DNA from: Tardiphaga sp. vice304
Lineage (GTDB): Bacteria > Pseudomonadota > Alphaproteobacteria > Rhizobiales > Xanthobacteraceae
Length of the DNA stretch: 64,000 nucleotides
Direction of reading: 5' to 3'
Assembly (NCBI RefSeq): GCF_007018905.1
Contig: NZ_CP041402.1
Span: forward strand, 310,001 to 374,000
The notes under the pieces: model-generated
Told to the model about the DNA's origin: nothing
Seen by the model: only the letters and a program-made list of their open reading frames with translations
Database searches by the model: none
Made by a program: the position numbers and the translations under genes
In this document: one piece after another, positions 44,845-56,911 of the stretch
Layout: every line of letters begins with the position of its first letter
How positions within the stretch are numbered: the stretch's first letter is position 1

Positions 44845-45933
44845 TTGACGGGTAGGCCGATGCGCGTGCTGGGAATCGAGACGACCTGCGACGAGACCGC
44901 CGCGGCCGTGATCGAACGCCGCCCGGACGGTTCCGGCCGCATCCTGTCCAACATCGTGCATTCGCAGATCGCCGACCACGCGCCCTATGGCGGCGTGGTG
45001 CCGGAGATCGCGGCGCGCGCCCATATCGACCTGCTCGACGGTATCGTGCGCCGCGCGATGACCGAGGCCGATACCGGCTTCATCGATCTTTCCGCGGTCG
45101 CCGCCGCCGCCGGTCCCGGCCTGATCGGCGGCGTGATCGTCGGCCTCACCACGGCGAAGGCGATCGCGATGGTGCATGACACGCCGCTGATCGCGGTGAA
45201 CCATCTGGAGGCGCATGCGCTGACGCCGCGGCTGACCGACGCGCTGTCGTTTCCCTATTGCCTGTTCCTGGCCTCCGGCGGCCACACCCAGATCGTCGCG
45301 GTGCTCGGCGTCGGCGATTATGTACGGCTCGGCACCACTGTCGATGACGCGATGGGCGAGGCCTTCGACAAGGTGGCAAAAATGCTCAGCCTGCCCTATC
45401 CCGGCGGGCCGCAGGTCGAGCACGCCGCCGCTTCCGGCGATGCCAAACGCTTTGCGTTTCCGCGGCCGATGCTGGGTCGCCCCGACGCCAATTTTTCGCT
45501 GTCCGGCCTCAAGACCGCGGTGCGCAACGAGGCCGGCCGCATCGCGCCGCTTGAGCCGCAGGACATCAACGATCTCTGCGCCAGCTTCCAGGCCGCCGTG
45601 CTGGATGCTACCGCCGACCGGCTCAGCGTCGGGCTGCGCCTGTTCAAGGAACGTTTCGGCGAGCCGACGGCGCTGGTGGCGGCCGGCGGCGTCGCCTCCA
45701 ACAAGGCGATCCGCGGCGCGCTGCTGGAAGTGGCGGCCAAGGCCGGCACCATCCTGATCATGCCGCCGCCGGAATTGTGCACCGACAACGGCGCGATGAT
45801 CGCCTGGGCCGGCGCCGAACGCCTGGCGCTGGGCCTCACCGACACGATGGAAGCTGCGCCGCGCGCCCGCTGGCTGCTCGATGCCGATGCGGTCGCGCCG
45901 GCCGGTTACGGCAAAACCCGCGCAGCGTATTGA
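44845..45933 (+). CDS. tsaD: tRNA N6-threonylcarbamoyladenosine transferase TsaD
   Basis: 362 residues from TTG 44845 (AAGGA at 44833-44837); ATG 44860 is an alternative giving [13 protein letters not shown]. The family motifs are complete: [11 protein letters not shown], metal-binding [12 protein letters not shown] (His-x3-His), [26 protein letters not shown] with the conserved Asp, [13 protein letters not shown] and [12 protein letters not shown]. TsaD completes t6A modification of ANN-decoding tRNAs with TsaB/TsaE. It is divergent from hemD and 10 bp ahead of gpsA, the standard alphaproteobacterial order. Confidence 0.96.
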   Translation: MTGRPMRVLGIETTCDETAAAVIERRPDGSGRILSNIVHSQIADHAPYGGVVPEIAARAHIDLLDGIVRRAMTEADTGFIDLSAVAAAAGPGLIGGVIVGLTTAKAIAMVHDTPLIAVNHLEAHALTPRLTDALSFPYCLFLASGGHTQIVAVLGVGDYVRLGTTVDDAMGEAFDKVAKMLSLPYPGGPQVEHAAASGDAKRFAFPRPMLGRPDANFSLSGLKTAVRNEAGRIAPLEPQDINDLCASFQAAVLDATADRLSVGLRLFKERFGEPTALVAAGGVASNKAIRGALLEVAAKAGTILIMPPPELCTDNGAMIAWAGAERLALGLTDTMEAAPRARWLLDADAVAPAGYGKTRAAY

Positions 45934-45943
45934 GGATAGCGCG

Positions 45944-46927
45944 ATGGTGAACTTCAGTTCAGTCGCGGTGATCGGCGCCGGGGCCTATGGCACGGCGCTA
46001 GCCGACGTTGCCGCGCGCGCCGGGCGTGAGGTCGTGCTCTATGCGCGCTCGACCGCCGCCGCCGAGCAAATGCAGATCACGCGCGAAAGCCCGCGGCTGC
46101 CGGGCGTGGCGATCGATGCCTCGGTTTTTGTGACGGCCGATCTCGCGCTGACCGCGCGTGCGGATGTCATTCTGCTCGCCGTACCGTCGCAGCAATTGCG
46201 CGACGCGCTGACGGCCCTGACGCCGCTGCTCTCCGACGGCAAGCCCGTGGTCGCCTGCGCCAAGGGCATCGAGCGCGGCACGCGGCTGTTCATGACCGAG
46301 GTGATCGCAGCGGTGGCGCCGAACGCCGTCCCGGCGATCCTGTCGGGACCGAATTTCGCCGACGACGTCGCGCGGGGATTGCCGACGGCCGTGACGCTGG
46401 CCTGCGCCGATGAGACCATGGCGATCGATCTCGTGAAGGCGCTGGGCTCGGCGACCTTCCGGCCCTACCACTCCACCGACGTGCGCGGCGTCGAGATCGG
46501 CGGTGCTGCAAAAAACGTGCTGGCGATCGCCGCCGGTATCGTCGCCGGCCGCAAGCTCGGCGCCTCCGCACTCGCGGCGCTGACGACGCGCGGCTTCAGC
46601 GAATTGCTGCGGCTCGGCCGCGCCTGCGGCGCGCGAAGCGAGACGCTGTCGGGCCTGTCCGGGCTTGGAGATCTGATCCTGAGCTGCTCCAGCGCGCAGT
46701 CGCGCAATTTTTCTCTCGGCGCCGCACTCGGCCGTGGCGAGCAACCCGCGCGCGACAGGCTCGCCGAGGGCGAATTCACCGCGCCGGTTCTGGTTGAACT
46801 GGCAGCTTCCAGACACATCGATATGCCGGTCGCCAATGCCGTTGCCGCGATTCTCAGCGGCGCGGCCACCATCGACCAGGCGATCGAGGGCCTGCTGACG
46901 CGGCCGTTCAAGGCAGAGGGATACTAA
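45944..46927 (+). CDS. gpsA: Glycerol-3-phosphate dehydrogenase [NAD(P)+]
   Basis: 327 residues from ATG 45944 (GAGGA at 45932-45936). The N-terminal Rossmann motif is [18 protein letters not shown]; the substrate domain has [32 protein letters not shown], the catalytic Lys in [24 protein letters not shown] and [12 protein letters not shown]. It reduces dihydroxyacetone phosphate for phospholipid synthesis. The stop overlaps the next ATG by one base (TAATG at 46925-46929). Confidence 0.96.
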   Translation: MVNFSSVAVIGAGAYGTALADVAARAGREVVLYARSTAAAEQMQITRESPRLPGVAIDASVFVTADLALTARADVILLAVPSQQLRDALTALTPLLSDGKPVVACAKGIERGTRLFMTEVIAAVAPNAVPAILSGPNFADDVARGLPTAVTLACADETMAIDLVKALGSATFRPYHSTDVRGVEIGGAAKNVLAIAAGIVAGRKLGASALAALTTRGFSELLRLGRACGARSETLSGLSGLGDLILSCSSAQSRNFSLGAALGRGEQPARDRLAEGEFTAPVLVELAASRHIDMPVANAVAAILSGAATIDQAIEGLLTRPFKAEGY

Positions 46928-47340
46928 TGGCGCACTGGCTGGTTAAATCGGAGCCCTCGACATGGTCGTGGGACCAACAGGTCGCCAAAGGCGCGAAGGG
47001 CGAAGCCTGGACGGGCGTGCGCAACCACACCGCCAAGCAATACATGATGAAGATGAAGAAGGGCGACCGCGCCTTCTTCTATCATTCCAACGAGGGCAAG
47101 GAGATCGTCGGCATCGCCGAGATCATCAAGGAGCATTACCCGGACCCGACCGATGAATCCTCGAAATTCGTCTGCGTCGATATCAAGGCCGACAAGCCGC
47201 TGAAGACGCCGGTGACATTGGCTGCGATCAAGGCCGATGAGCGTTTCGCAGAAATGGCGCTGCTAAAATATTCGCGGCTGTCGGTGCAGCCGGTAACGGA
47301 TGCCGAATGGAAGATGATCTGCAAGCTGGGCGGACTGTGA
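46927..47340 (+). CDS. EVE-domain protein (THYN1-like)
   Basis: 137 residues, a single EVE domain: [64 protein letters not shown] and FAEMALLKYSRLSVQPV. EVE proteins are PUA-like folds that bind modified bases such as methylcytosine in DNA or modified tRNA. Translation is coupled to gpsA. In this lineage the tsaD-gpsA-EVE order recurs, suggesting a tRNA-linked housekeeping role rather than restriction. Confidence 0.92.
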   Translation: MAHWLVKSEPSTWSWDQQVAKGAKGEAWTGVRNHTAKQYMMKMKKGDRAFFYHSNEGKEIVGIAEIIKEHYPDPTDESSKFVCVDIKADKPLKTPVTLAAIKADERFAEMALLKYSRLSVQPVTDAEWKMICKLGGL

Positions 47341-47368
47341 GCGCGCGCGCGCAGACGCTTCTTTCGAC

Positions 47369-48049
47369 GTGAGCGCCGACAACATGCTCGTGCCTGCGGC
47401 GGTCGGCGATCCGGCCGTCTTCATCATCGCCAATACGCTGTTGCTCCCGGTGCCGCTGGTGCCGGAAATCGGGCTGCACATCGCCGACGAGGCGGTGCCG
47501 CTATGGACCAAGACCGAAGACGAGATCAACGAGATCGGCCTGCCACCGCCCTTCTGGGCCTTTGCCTGGGCCGGCGGCCAGGCGCTGGCGCGCTATATCC
47601 TGGATCATCCCGAGACAGTTGCCGGCAAAACCGTGATCGATCTCGCCTCCGGCTCCGGCATCGTCGCCATCGCCGCCGCGAAAGCCGGCGCCGCCCGCGT
47701 CATCGCCTATGACATCGACGGCTTTGCCCGCATGGCGATCGCACTGAACGCGCGCGTCAACAAGGTCGTGATCGAGGTCAGCGGCGACGATCTGCTGGCG
47801 GGCGCGACCGCGCCTGTGGCCGAAACCATTTTAGCCGGCGATATCTTTTATGAAAGCGACACGGCGAAACGCGCCTTCGACTTCCTCGACGATAAAGCCG
47901 TAGCCGGCGCGACCGTCCTGATCGGCGACCCCGGTCGCAGCTTCCTGCCGAAGGCCCGGCTGCACAGGATTGCGGAGTACAGGGTGCCGGTGTCGCGCGA
48001 ACTGGAAGATGCCGACATCAAGCTCACCGCCGTATGGGGCTTGGCGTAG
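47369..48049 (+). CDS. SAM-dependent methyltransferase, EtfB lysine methyltransferase-like
   Basis: 226 residues from GTG 47369; ATG 47384 is the alternative start. The N-terminal approach ADEAVPLWTKTEDEINEIGL, then LPPPFWAFAWAGGQALARYI and motif I KTVIDLASGSGIVAIAAAKAG, YDIDGFARMAIALN and TILAGDIFYES follow the ETFBKMT group, known to trimethylate lysines of the electron-transfer flavoprotein beta subunit in animals and in Agrobacterium. It is annotated elsewhere as a PrmA- or NNMT-like protein. It follows the EVE gene by 28 bp. Confidence 0.8.
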   Translation: MSADNMLVPAAVGDPAVFIIANTLLLPVPLVPEIGLHIADEAVPLWTKTEDEINEIGLPPPFWAFAWAGGQALARYILDHPETVAGKTVIDLASGSGIVAIAAAKAGAARVIAYDIDGFARMAIALNARVNKVVIEVSGDDLLAGATAPVAETILAGDIFYESDTAKRAFDFLDDKAVAGATVLIGDPGRSFLPKARLHRIAEYRVPVSRELEDADIKLTAVWGLA

Positions 48050-48363
48050 CCTTGCCGGCTCCGCCGTGGCCCGGAAGATAACGGCACGGATAACCGTTGG
48101 AATTCCGTGGCACGCGCTTCACGCCGCCGGGCTTGCGCCACGAGGCTACAAATTCGACTGTTCCATCATGACGTTATCCGCCTCTGCCGGGTTCGGGGCC
48201 GGTAAGGCCGGAATTGCCGTGTGGGCGGCAGGACGACTTGCCGACCTACAAAAGGCCTAGGACGAGTGCCTTGTCGCGGTACCCCGCGCGGGCGCATAAT
48301 CGCGGGAACAACGACAGCCGTTGCGGCCACCCGCGGCCGTGATCGCAGTGCAAGGAGGGGAAC
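48050..48363. other. Upstream region of acs
   Basis: 314 bp between the methyltransferase stop and acs. No gene is supported. The end holds a strong ribosome site AAGGAGGGG (48351-48359) just before the acs ATG. GC-rich inverted segments (CCCGCGCGGGCGC near 48283-48295) may take part in regulation. The acs promoter should lie in this stretch. Confidence 0.5.
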
Positions 48364-50313
<1,950 letters not shown>

Positions 50314-50711
50314 TTGACGCCGAATACGGTCGCCAGTCTTCTCTGGCGACTACCTTGAGATTAAGCTTTGGCCTATCAGCCGTCGTTGCGAGGAGCCCTT
50401 GCGACGAAGCAATCCGGTTCTTACTGCGCTTTCCGCTTTCTGGATTGCTTCGCTGCGCTCGCAACGACGGTGGCACTGCTGGTGCCCCCCTTTCTGCTGT
50501 GACCCGCAGCGCACCGTTCCCTGCCTGATCATCGACTTCACCTTTCGCCGCGCGGTTTGCCCGCCGCTGTGATTTCCAGATCATTTACTTTGTCGGCAGG
50601 ATTTCTCCTTGATCGCGCCGTTCGATCGCCGCCGGCGCCGGATGATACCGGATGCTTAAGGCGATCGCTCGATGATCCCGGCACCATTTCGTTCATTCAT
50701 GGGAGGGATTG
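50314..50711. other. Gap between acs and the L,D-transpeptidase gene
   Basis: 398 bp holding the palindromic repeat at 50381-50469 and otherwise no gene that I can support. A strong ribosome site GGGAGGG at 50701-50707 belongs to the next gene. Confidence 0.5.
50381..50469. repeat. Dispersed inverted repeat with GCAATCC arms
   Basis: Arms CGTCGTTGCGAGGAGCCCTT then GCGACGAAGCAATCC (50381-50415) and GGATTGCTTCGCTGCGCTCG then CAACGACG (to 50469) can fold into a long hairpin with a small loop. This type, with GCAATCC at the inner edge, is widespread between genes in Bradyrhizobium and Rhodopseudomonas as I remember. It lies downstream of acs and may protect or terminate its mRNA. Confidence 0.8.
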
Positions 50712-51227
50712 ATGCCGACGAAGTACGCCGTTGCGCTGGCCGCTACTCTTGCCGCGGGGGCGCTGGCTTCGCATCCGGTGCAGGCCAGCCCGGCGCGGGT
50801 CGTGTTCCAGGGCGGCTATGCACCCGGCACGATCGTGGTGAAGACCAGCGAGCGCCGGCTGTATCTCGTGCTCGATGACGGCACCGCGGTGCGCTATCCG
50901 GTCGGCGTCGGCCGGCCCGGCAAGCAGTGGGAAGGCGTCACCAAGATCGACGGCAAGTATCGAGAACCGGCCTGGTCACCCCCGGCGGAAGTCAAGCGCG
51001 ACAATCCGCGACTTCCCGACGTGATCGCCGGCGGATCGCCGTCCAACCCGATGGGCGTCGCCGCGCTGACGCTGGCCGGCGGCGAATACGCCATTCACGG
51101 CACCAACCGTCCGGGCTCGATCGGCGGCTTCGTCTCCTATGGCTGCGTGCGAATGTACAATGAGGACATCAGCGACCTGTTCGGCCGCGTCCCGGTCGGT
51201 ACGCCCGTGGTCGTGACGCAGCGCTGA
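50712..51227 (+). CDS. L,D-transpeptidase (YkuD family), periplasmic
   Basis: 171 residues from ATG 50712; GGGAGGG lies 5 bp upstream. The signal peptide is [20 protein letters not shown] with VQA-S as probable cleavage. The YkuD domain has [20 protein letters not shown], the [13 protein letters not shown] turn, the catalytic His in [20 protein letters not shown] and the Cys in [12 protein letters not shown]. It forms 3-3 peptidoglycan cross-links or attaches proteins. It stands alone between two repeat elements. Confidence 0.93.
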   Translation: MPTKYAVALAATLAAGALASHPVQASPARVVFQGGYAPGTIVVKTSERRLYLVLDDGTAVRYPVGVGRPGKQWEGVTKIDGKYREPAWSPPAEVKRDNPRLPDVIAGGSPSNPMGVAALTLAGGEYAIHGTNRPGSIGGFVSYGCVRMYNEDISDLFGRVPVGTPVVVTQR

Positions 51228-51243
51228 GCTTTGCGGCCGGGCT

Positions 51244-51404
51244 CCGTTCACCTATCCCCGGAGGGAGAGGTCGGATGCGCGAGCAAAGCAAGCGCGGCCG
51301 GGTGAGGGGTCAGGGACCTCTCGATGGAGCTGTGCCCCCTCACCCGCCCCGGCTTCGCTACGCTTCGCCGGGCCGACCTCGCCCCAATGGGGAGAGGTGA
51401 ACGG
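51244..51404. repeat. Dispersed inverted repeat with GTTCACC arms
   Basis: CCGTTCACCTATCCCCGGAG at 51244 pairs with CCCCAATGGGGAGAGGTGAACGG ending at 51404; inner arms GGTGAGGGGTCAGGGA and CCCCCTCACCC also pair. The unit lies between the convergent L,D-transpeptidase and purH genes, where a bidirectional terminator would be useful. It is of the same general class as, but unrelated in sequence to, the repeats at 34173, 36073 and 50381. Confidence 0.75.
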
Positions 51405-51431
51405 AACGCCGTCGCTCCGTCCAGTCGAAAC

Positions 51432-53024
51432 TCAGTGCTTGAAGTGCCGCACCCCGGTGAAGACCATGGCAATGCCGGCGTCATCGGCGGCCTTGATCAC
51501 CTCGTCGTCGCGCACCGAGCCGCCGGGCTGGATCACCGCGGTGGCGCCGGCCTCGATCGCCACCAGGAGACCGTCGGCGAACGGGAAGAACGCGTCCGAC
51601 GCCACCACAGAACCCCTGGTCATCGGCTCCGCCAGCTTCATTTCCACCGCCGCATCCTGCGCCTTGCGCGCGGCGATGCGGGCAGAATCGATCCGGCTCA
51701 TCTGGCCGGCGCCGATGCCGACGGTGGCGAGATCCTTGGCATAGACGATGGTGTTGGACTTGATGTGCTTGGCGACGCGGAACGCGAATTTCAGATCGCG
51801 CAGTTCGGCCTCGGTCGGCTGCCGCTTCGTCACCGCGCGCAGCGTCATGTCGTCGACCACGGCGTTGTCACGGCTTTGCACCAGCAGGCCGCCGGCGACG
51901 GTCTTGTAGGTCAGGCCTGGCGCGCGCGGATCGGGCAGGCTGCCGGCCAGCAGCAGCCGCAAATTCTTCTTCGAAGCGACGATGGCGATCGCCTCGTCGG
52001 TGGCATCGGGCGCGATGATGACCTCGGTGAAAATCTCGGTGATCGCGCGCGCGGCCTCCGCATCCAGCGTGCGGTTCAATGCGACGATGCCGCCGAACGC
52101 CGAGGTGGAGTCGCAGGCCAGCGCCTTGCGATAGGCCTCGACCAGGTCGCTGCCTTCGGCGACGCCGCAGGGATTGGCATGCTTGACGATGACGCAGGCC
52201 GGGGTGCGCTTCGCGTTGAACTCGGCGATGCACTCATAGGCCGCGTCGGTGTCGTTGAGATTGTTGTAGGACAATTGCTTGCCCTGCACCTGGCGCGCCG
52301 AGGCGACGCCGGGGCGCTGCTCGGGGGTGCGGTAGAACGCGGCCGACTGGTGCGGGTTCTCGCCGTAGCGCAACGCCTCGACGAGCCTGCCGCCGATGCT
52401 GCGGAAGTCAGGCGCTTCGATCTTCAACTGCGCGGCGAACCAGTTCGAGATCGCGGCGTCATAGGCCGCGGTGCGCGCATAGGCTTTTGCGGCAAGGCGG
52501 CGGCGCAGCGTGATCGTGGTCGCGCCGTTGTTCGTGGCAAGCTCGTCGAGCACCGACTGATAGTCGGACGCCTCGACCACCACCGTGACGTCGTCATGGT
52601 TCTTGGCGGCAGCGCGGATCATCGCGGGACCACCGATGTCGATATTCTCAATGCAGTCCTCGTAGGACGCGCCTTTCTCGACGGTCGCCTCGAACGGATA
52701 AAGATTCACCACCAGGAGATCGATCGGCTTGATGCCGTGCTCGGTCATCGACTGCACGTGCTCGGCATTGCCGCGGATCGCCAGCAACCCGCCATGCACC
52801 TTCGGATGCAGCGTCTTGACGCGGCCGTCCATCATCTCGGGAAAGCCGGTGAGGTCGGAGACGTCGGACACCTTGAGGCCTGCAGCAGCAATTGCCTTGG
52901 CGGTGCCGCCGGTGGACACGAGCTCAACCCCGTGGGCGGCCAGCGCGCGGGCGAATTCGATCAGTCCGGACTTGTCGGAAACGGACAGCAATGCGCGGGT
53001 GATCTTGCGCGGGTGATCGGTCAT
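51432..53024 (-). CDS. purH: Bifunctional AICAR transformylase / IMP cyclohydrolase
   Basis: 530 residues from ATG 53024 (AGAGGA 8 bp upstream; a TTG at 53030 is in frame). The N-terminal MGS-like IMP cyclohydrolase domain has [49 protein letters not shown]. The C-terminal transformylase domain contains [20 protein letters not shown], the active-site Lys-His in [13 protein letters not shown], and the ending [20 protein letters not shown] followed by [12 protein letters not shown]. It performs the last two steps to IMP. Length and motifs are complete. Confidence 0.97.
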   Translation of the reverse strand: MTDHPRKITRALLSVSDKSGLIEFARALAAHGVELVSTGGTAKAIAAAGLKVSDVSDLTGFPEMMDGRVKTLHPKVHGGLLAIRGNAEHVQSMTEHGIKPIDLLVVNLYPFEATVEKGASYEDCIENIDIGGPAMIRAAAKNHDDVTVVVEASDYQSVLDELATNNGATTITLRRRLAAKAYARTAAYDAAISNWFAAQLKIEAPDFRSIGGRLVEALRYGENPHQSAAFYRTPEQRPGVASARQVQGKQLSYNNLNDTDAAYECIAEFNAKRTPACVIVKHANPCGVAEGSDLVEAYRKALACDSTSAFGGIVALNRTLDAEAARAITEIFTEVIIAPDATDEAIAIVASKKNLRLLLAGSLPDPRAPGLTYKTVAGGLLVQSRDNAVVDDMTLRAVTKRQPTEAELRDLKFAFRVAKHIKSNTIVYAKDLATVGIGAGQMSRIDSARIAARKAQDAAVEMKLAEPMTRGSVVASDAFFPFADGLLVAIEAGATAVIQPGGSVRDDEVIKAADDAGIAMVFTGVRHFKH

Positions 53025-53192
53025 GGGCAAAATCCTCTGGTTGAAGGAATGTGATGCCCAGGCGCGCGGCAGATGTGGCTCGCGCTTCCCGATGGTGCTC
53101 CATCCAAGGTCGCCAGTCGCGCGAGCGAGGGTCGATTAGCAGTTTTCGCCGTCCTGCACAACGTGGACCGAATAGCGCCTGGGATAGAACCC

Positions 53193-54944
53193 CTACAGCG
53201 GCAATTCCGGCTCGCGGCGCGCGTTGCGACGGGCGTTGGTGGCGGCAGGGGAGGAGGCCGAGCGGGCAAAGCTCCAGCGCACGCTGGACGTGTTCTTGGA
53301 ATCCTGCCGGATCACGATCTGCGCGGTACGGCGCGGTCCGTCATTGCCCGCCAGGAACACGCTGTCCTCCAGCTCGACCTTGTCGTCGAGCGCCTCGAAG
53401 GTCCAGACCTCGCGGTTCGGCAGCACCAGCATGACGCCGCGGGCGTCCGACAGCCGGCTCGCCTTGACCGACGGATGCAGGTGGAAGCGGATCGCATAGT
53501 CGGTATTGCTGGCCTTGAGCCGCGCCCCCGGCGCCATCGACATCGTGTCCTCGCCATCGAGCCGCGAACCGTCCTCGGCCATCATCAGCACCCGGCGGTG
53601 CACCACGCCGAAGCGACCCTGGTAGCCGTCATGCGACGTCGTCAGCATGGTGCCGTTTTCGTTGATCTCGCGGTAGCTCTCGACCACGCGCGGCCCATCG
53701 ACGATCGGCGCGCCCTGTAGGAACTTCTTCATCGACGAGCGTTCGACAAAGCGGCACGACGAGGTCTCGTGATAGGTCACGGTGGAATGCGCCGGCGTGC
53801 TGCGGGCAAAGGCGCGCCAGTTGTCGCGCCCGGTGGCGGGCATGCCGCAATTGATCACGATCCGGCTGGGACCGGCGGACAATTCGAACGACAGCGTGCC
53901 GGCATGCGCCTCCTGGCTGAGCTTCGCCGGCGGCGGCGGGCCGGTGTCGATGATCACAGTCGTCGCGCCGGCGTCGAGGCGCTGGAAGCCGGTATGCGGC
54001 ATGTTCACCATCGGCGTGCCGTGGGTGTCGTCATAGGCCAGCAGCGTCGCCAACAGATGCGACGGCGCATTGCTCATGCCGTTGAACAGGGCAAAGCTGC
54101 CGTCGCCATGGCGGAAGAAGCGCAGCATCGGCATCATGCGGTCGATCGCATTGAGCAGCGCCGGCGGCGGCGCGATGTTGCGCGCTGCAAAGGTCTGGCG
54201 CAGCGGCAAGAGGTCGATCAGCAGCTCGATCAGCGCGCCGGGATTGCGCGAGATGTGGCCGCCATCCGGCAGGATCTGGCGCTGCAACTCGTCGGACAGT
54301 TTCTTGGTGGCGGTACGGACGTGGCGGGCCTGGTTGGCCAGGCACAACGAGGCATAGCACAGCGCGATCAGCACCTGCAGCCGCGGCACGCCGTCCGGCA
54401 CGTCGGACAATGTATAGCGCAGGGTGCGGATCTCGCGGGTCAAGGCGCGCAGATATCGACGGTAAAACTTGCCGTCGGTGTCGCCGAGCACCAGCGGCGC
54501 CTGCGACAAGAGCGAGATCACGCGGCGCGCGGTGACATCGGCGCGGCGGCCGACCGGCCGCTTTCGCGACGGGTTGGTGATCCAGTCGTCGACCAGCGAC
54601 CGGGCATTCGCGCGGGTGATGGCGGTGTCGGCGGCGCGCAGATGGCGCAGCCAGCCGAAGCCGAGCAGGGCCACTTCCCAGTCTTCCGACGGCGGCTCGA
54701 GGTCGAAGATCGAGCGGCCGTGGCAGGTAACGATCTTGCCGGCAAAGACGAAGCGGCCGGCGTAGATCTCAGCCGCGCGGGTGGCGTCGGCGGTGCGCAG
54801 GTCGTGCGGCGCGATGATCAGCCGGTCAGCGCGCCCCGGCCACAGACGGGACAGCGCCACCGAGCCACCCGAAGCGCGCGACAGCGCCGTCCGCGCAAAG
54901 CGGCGCAGGATCAGCTTCGAGATACGTTGGCGATGAGCGACCAC
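53193..54944 (-). CDS. Heparinase II/III family protein
   Basis: 583 residues. The alpha-helical toroid N-terminal half (LLGFGWLRHLRAADTAITRA, DDWITNPSRKRPVGRRADVT, RRVISLLSQAPLVLGDTDGK, LRALTREIRTLRYTLSDVPD) precedes the beta-sandwich Hepar_II_III domain (GDGSFALFNGMSNAPS, NCGMPATGRDNWRAFARSTP, AHSTVTYHETSS). The arrangement is that of uncharacterised alphaproteobacterial members that usually lie between purH and an RsmB-like gene, as here. The polysaccharide substrate is unknown; no signal peptide is obvious, but the N-terminus is basic. Confidence 0.88.
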   Translation of the reverse strand: MVAHRQRISKLILRRFARTALSRASGGSVALSRLWPGRADRLIIAPHDLRTADATRAAEIYAGRFVFAGKIVTCHGRSIFDLEPPSEDWEVALLGFGWLRHLRAADTAITRANARSLVDDWITNPSRKRPVGRRADVTARRVISLLSQAPLVLGDTDGKFYRRYLRALTREIRTLRYTLSDVPDGVPRLQVLIALCYASLCLANQARHVRTATKKLSDELQRQILPDGGHISRNPGALIELLIDLLPLRQTFAARNIAPPPALLNAIDRMMPMLRFFRHGDGSFALFNGMSNAPSHLLATLLAYDDTHGTPMVNMPHTGFQRLDAGATTVIIDTGPPPPAKLSQEAHAGTLSFELSAGPSRIVINCGMPATGRDNWRAFARSTPAHSTVTYHETSSCRFVERSSMKKFLQGAPIVDGPRVVESYREINENGTMLTTSHDGYQGRFGVVHRRVLMMAEDGSRLDGEDTMSMAPGARLKASNTDYAIRFHLHPSVKASRLSDARGVMLVLPNREVWTFEALDDKVELEDSVFLAGNDGPRRTAQIVIRQDSKNTSSVRWSFARSASSPAATNARRNARREPELPL

Positions 54945-55078
54945 GCGCGCCTTTGGACGAGGGATATCGGGATAAGAACAATTTGTTGCGAATCCCTTTT
55001 ATCCGGAAACGCGCCGAGCGCACACTATAAGACCATCACCGGTGGAACTTGGCAAAATCAGCCGATAGACCTGCGGAA

Positions 55079-56419
55079 TCAGGATTTAACCAGCCGCGCC
55101 GCATAGAAACCGTCGAGCCCGGCCAGCCGCGGATCGGCGTGCGGCAGGTGGCTGGGCAGCGTGCGCAGGTCGCCGTCCGCCGTGACGATGTCGGTCAGAC
55201 CCGCGACCTCGCTGGCATCGACCGGCGCGCGTTTCAGGCTGGGATCGGCATCGAGCAAAGCGGCGACCGCGTGTTCGCCTTCTTCAGGTTCCAGCGAACA
55301 GGTGCAATAGACCAGAGTTCCGCCGGGTTTCAGCATGGTCACGGCCTTCTGCAGCAAGCGGCGCTGCAGCGCGGTAAGCAAAACAATATCGGATTCCTGC
55401 TTCAGCCAGGCGACATCGGGATGCCGGCGGATGGTGCCGGTGGACGAGCAGGGCGCATCGACCAGCACGCCGTCAAAGCCCTCTCCGGGATATTCGGTGC
55501 CGTCGGAAATCACGGTCTCGGCCTGCAGCGACAGCCGGCTGAGGTTTTCCCGCAGCCGCGCGATCCGGTTGTGCGAGCGATCGACCGCGGTGACCTCGGC
55601 GCCGGCGTGGATCAATTGCGCGGTCTTGCCGCCCGGGGCAGCACAGAGGTCGAGCAGGCGCTTGCCCTTGATGTCGCCGAACAGCCGCGCCGGAAGTGCT
55701 GCGGCGGCGTCCTGCACCCACCACTGGCCGTCGGAGAAGCCCGGCAGCATGGTCACCGAGCCCTGCAGCAGCGTACGCACCGAGCCAGTCGGCAGCACCT
55801 CGCCGTGCAGCCGCGTTGCCCAGGCCTCGACCTCGGATTTCACCGTGAGGTCGAGCGACGGCTCATGGCCGAGCGCTTGCGCGATGTCGCGCGCGACGGC
55901 CTCGCCATAATTCGCGTTCCAGCGCGCCATCAGCCACGCCGGCACGTCGAGCGTCTGCGCGGCGATCTCGTCAATCAGCGGCTGGCCCTCGCGGGCACAG
56001 CGGCGCAGCACGGCATTGACGAGGCCGGCATATTTCGCCGCCCGGCGGTCGGACTGCACCATCCGCACCGACAGATCGACGGCGGCGTGATCGGGAACAT
56101 CCATCCAGAGAATCTGCGCAGCGCCGATCATCAGCGCGCTTTGCGCGCGCGGCGCGTCCGTCGGGATGCCGCGATCGAGCATCCGCGACAAGACGTGGGT
56201 GAGCGTGCCCATGCGGCGCAAGATCGTCGCCACCAGCCGGCGCATCAAGGCGCGGTCGCGGTCCGACAGCGCCTTGAGGCCGGGATGCGCCGCAGCCCCC
56301 TCGAGCTGGTCATCGAGGGTGCGGCGCTTGTGCAGCACGCCATCGAGAATATCGGCCGCAATGCGACGCGCGGCGAGGCCGGGCACCTCGGTGGGCGGGG
56401 CGTATCTGACTTGCGACAT
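55079..56419 (-). CDS. rsmB: 16S rRNA cytosine-5 methyltransferase, RsmB/NOP2 family
   Basis: 446 residues from ATG 56419; GTG 56431 is an in-frame alternative. The N-terminal NusB-like domain (AARRIAADILDGVLHKRRTL, KYAGLVNAVLRRCAREGQ) precedes the methyltransferase domain with motif I RLLDLCAAPGGKTAQLIHAG, motif IV VDAPCSSTGTIRRHPDVAW and motif VI TLVYCTCSLEPEEGE, which hold the two catalytic cysteines. RsmB makes m5C967-type modification in 16S rRNA. It follows the heparinase-like gene in the same direction, separated by 134 bp. Confidence 0.92.
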   Translation of the reverse strand: MSQVRYAPPTEVPGLAARRIAADILDGVLHKRRTLDDQLEGAAAHPGLKALSDRDRALMRRLVATILRRMGTLTHVLSRMLDRGIPTDAPRAQSALMIGAAQILWMDVPDHAAVDLSVRMVQSDRRAAKYAGLVNAVLRRCAREGQPLIDEIAAQTLDVPAWLMARWNANYGEAVARDIAQALGHEPSLDLTVKSEVEAWATRLHGEVLPTGSVRTLLQGSVTMLPGFSDGQWWVQDAAAALPARLFGDIKGKRLLDLCAAPGGKTAQLIHAGAEVTAVDRSHNRIARLRENLSRLSLQAETVISDGTEYPGEGFDGVLVDAPCSSTGTIRRHPDVAWLKQESDIVLLTALQRRLLQKAVTMLKPGGTLVYCTCSLEPEEGEHAVAALLDADPSLKRAPVDASEVAGLTDIVTADGDLRTLPSHLPHADPRLAGLDGFYAARLVKS

Positions 56420-56610
56420 GCAAAACTTCACGAAAGAGGATCAATATCATCAGCGCGGGCCGGCCTGCGCGCGCCAGCGAGCAAAAATTTACTCGCATGC
56501 GAATATGCCAAATGTAAGAATCGCCTTTATATACATATCGTACACGGTGGGCTTCACTATTTCTGAGCGATAAGGCATCGCCTGATACTCCGCACACGGC
56601 AGGAACCGAG

Positions 56611-56844
56611 ATGACCGACACTTCCCACGACTCATCCAGCAACCCGGCGCAGGCGGCCGAACCGGAACCCGCGCCGAAGAAAATACTGTCGCCCGCCGCG
56701 CAGCGCGCGCTGACCGAAGCCGAAGCGCGCCACGTCGCCAAAGGAGATCCCGAGAGGCTGGCGAAGGAGCTGCAAGGCCCCGCCGGGCCGGAGCCGACAC
56801 GTTACGGCGACTGGGAACGCAAGGGCATCGCGTCGGATTTTTAG
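56611..56844 (+). CDS. DUF1674 protein, SDHAF4-like succinate dehydrogenase assembly factor
   Basis: 77 residues. The N-terminal 40 residues are acidic and disordered; the C-terminus GPEPTRYGDWERKGIASDF is the hallmark of DUF1674/SDHAF4, an assembly factor that shields flavinylated SdhA in mitochondria. It is divergent from rsmB with 191 bp between. GC-rich and standard length. Confidence 0.92.
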   Translation: MTDTSHDSSSNPAQAAEPEPAPKKILSPAAQRALTEAEARHVAKGDPERLAKELQGPAGPEPTRYGDWERKGIASDF

Positions 56845-56911
56845 ACGCACAACCATCCTCCCCGGATATTAACGACGGAGTTCCGACTGCCCTTCCAACG
56901 AGACCCGATAG

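Noticed and set aside
46927..47340. EVE-domain gene as part of a modified-DNA restriction system
   Set aside because: It is translationally coupled to gpsA in a housekeeping neighbourhood and no nuclease is adjacent.
51324..53054. 576-residue open frame antisense to purH
   Set aside because: The opposite strand encodes a complete purH with all motifs; the long antisense frame is an effect of GC-rich third positions, and it has His/Arg/Asp-rich composition with no domain.
53769..55106. 445-residue open frame antisense to the heparinase-like gene
   Set aside because: Same GC-skew effect; composition is dominated by Arg, Gln and Ala with no recognisable fold.
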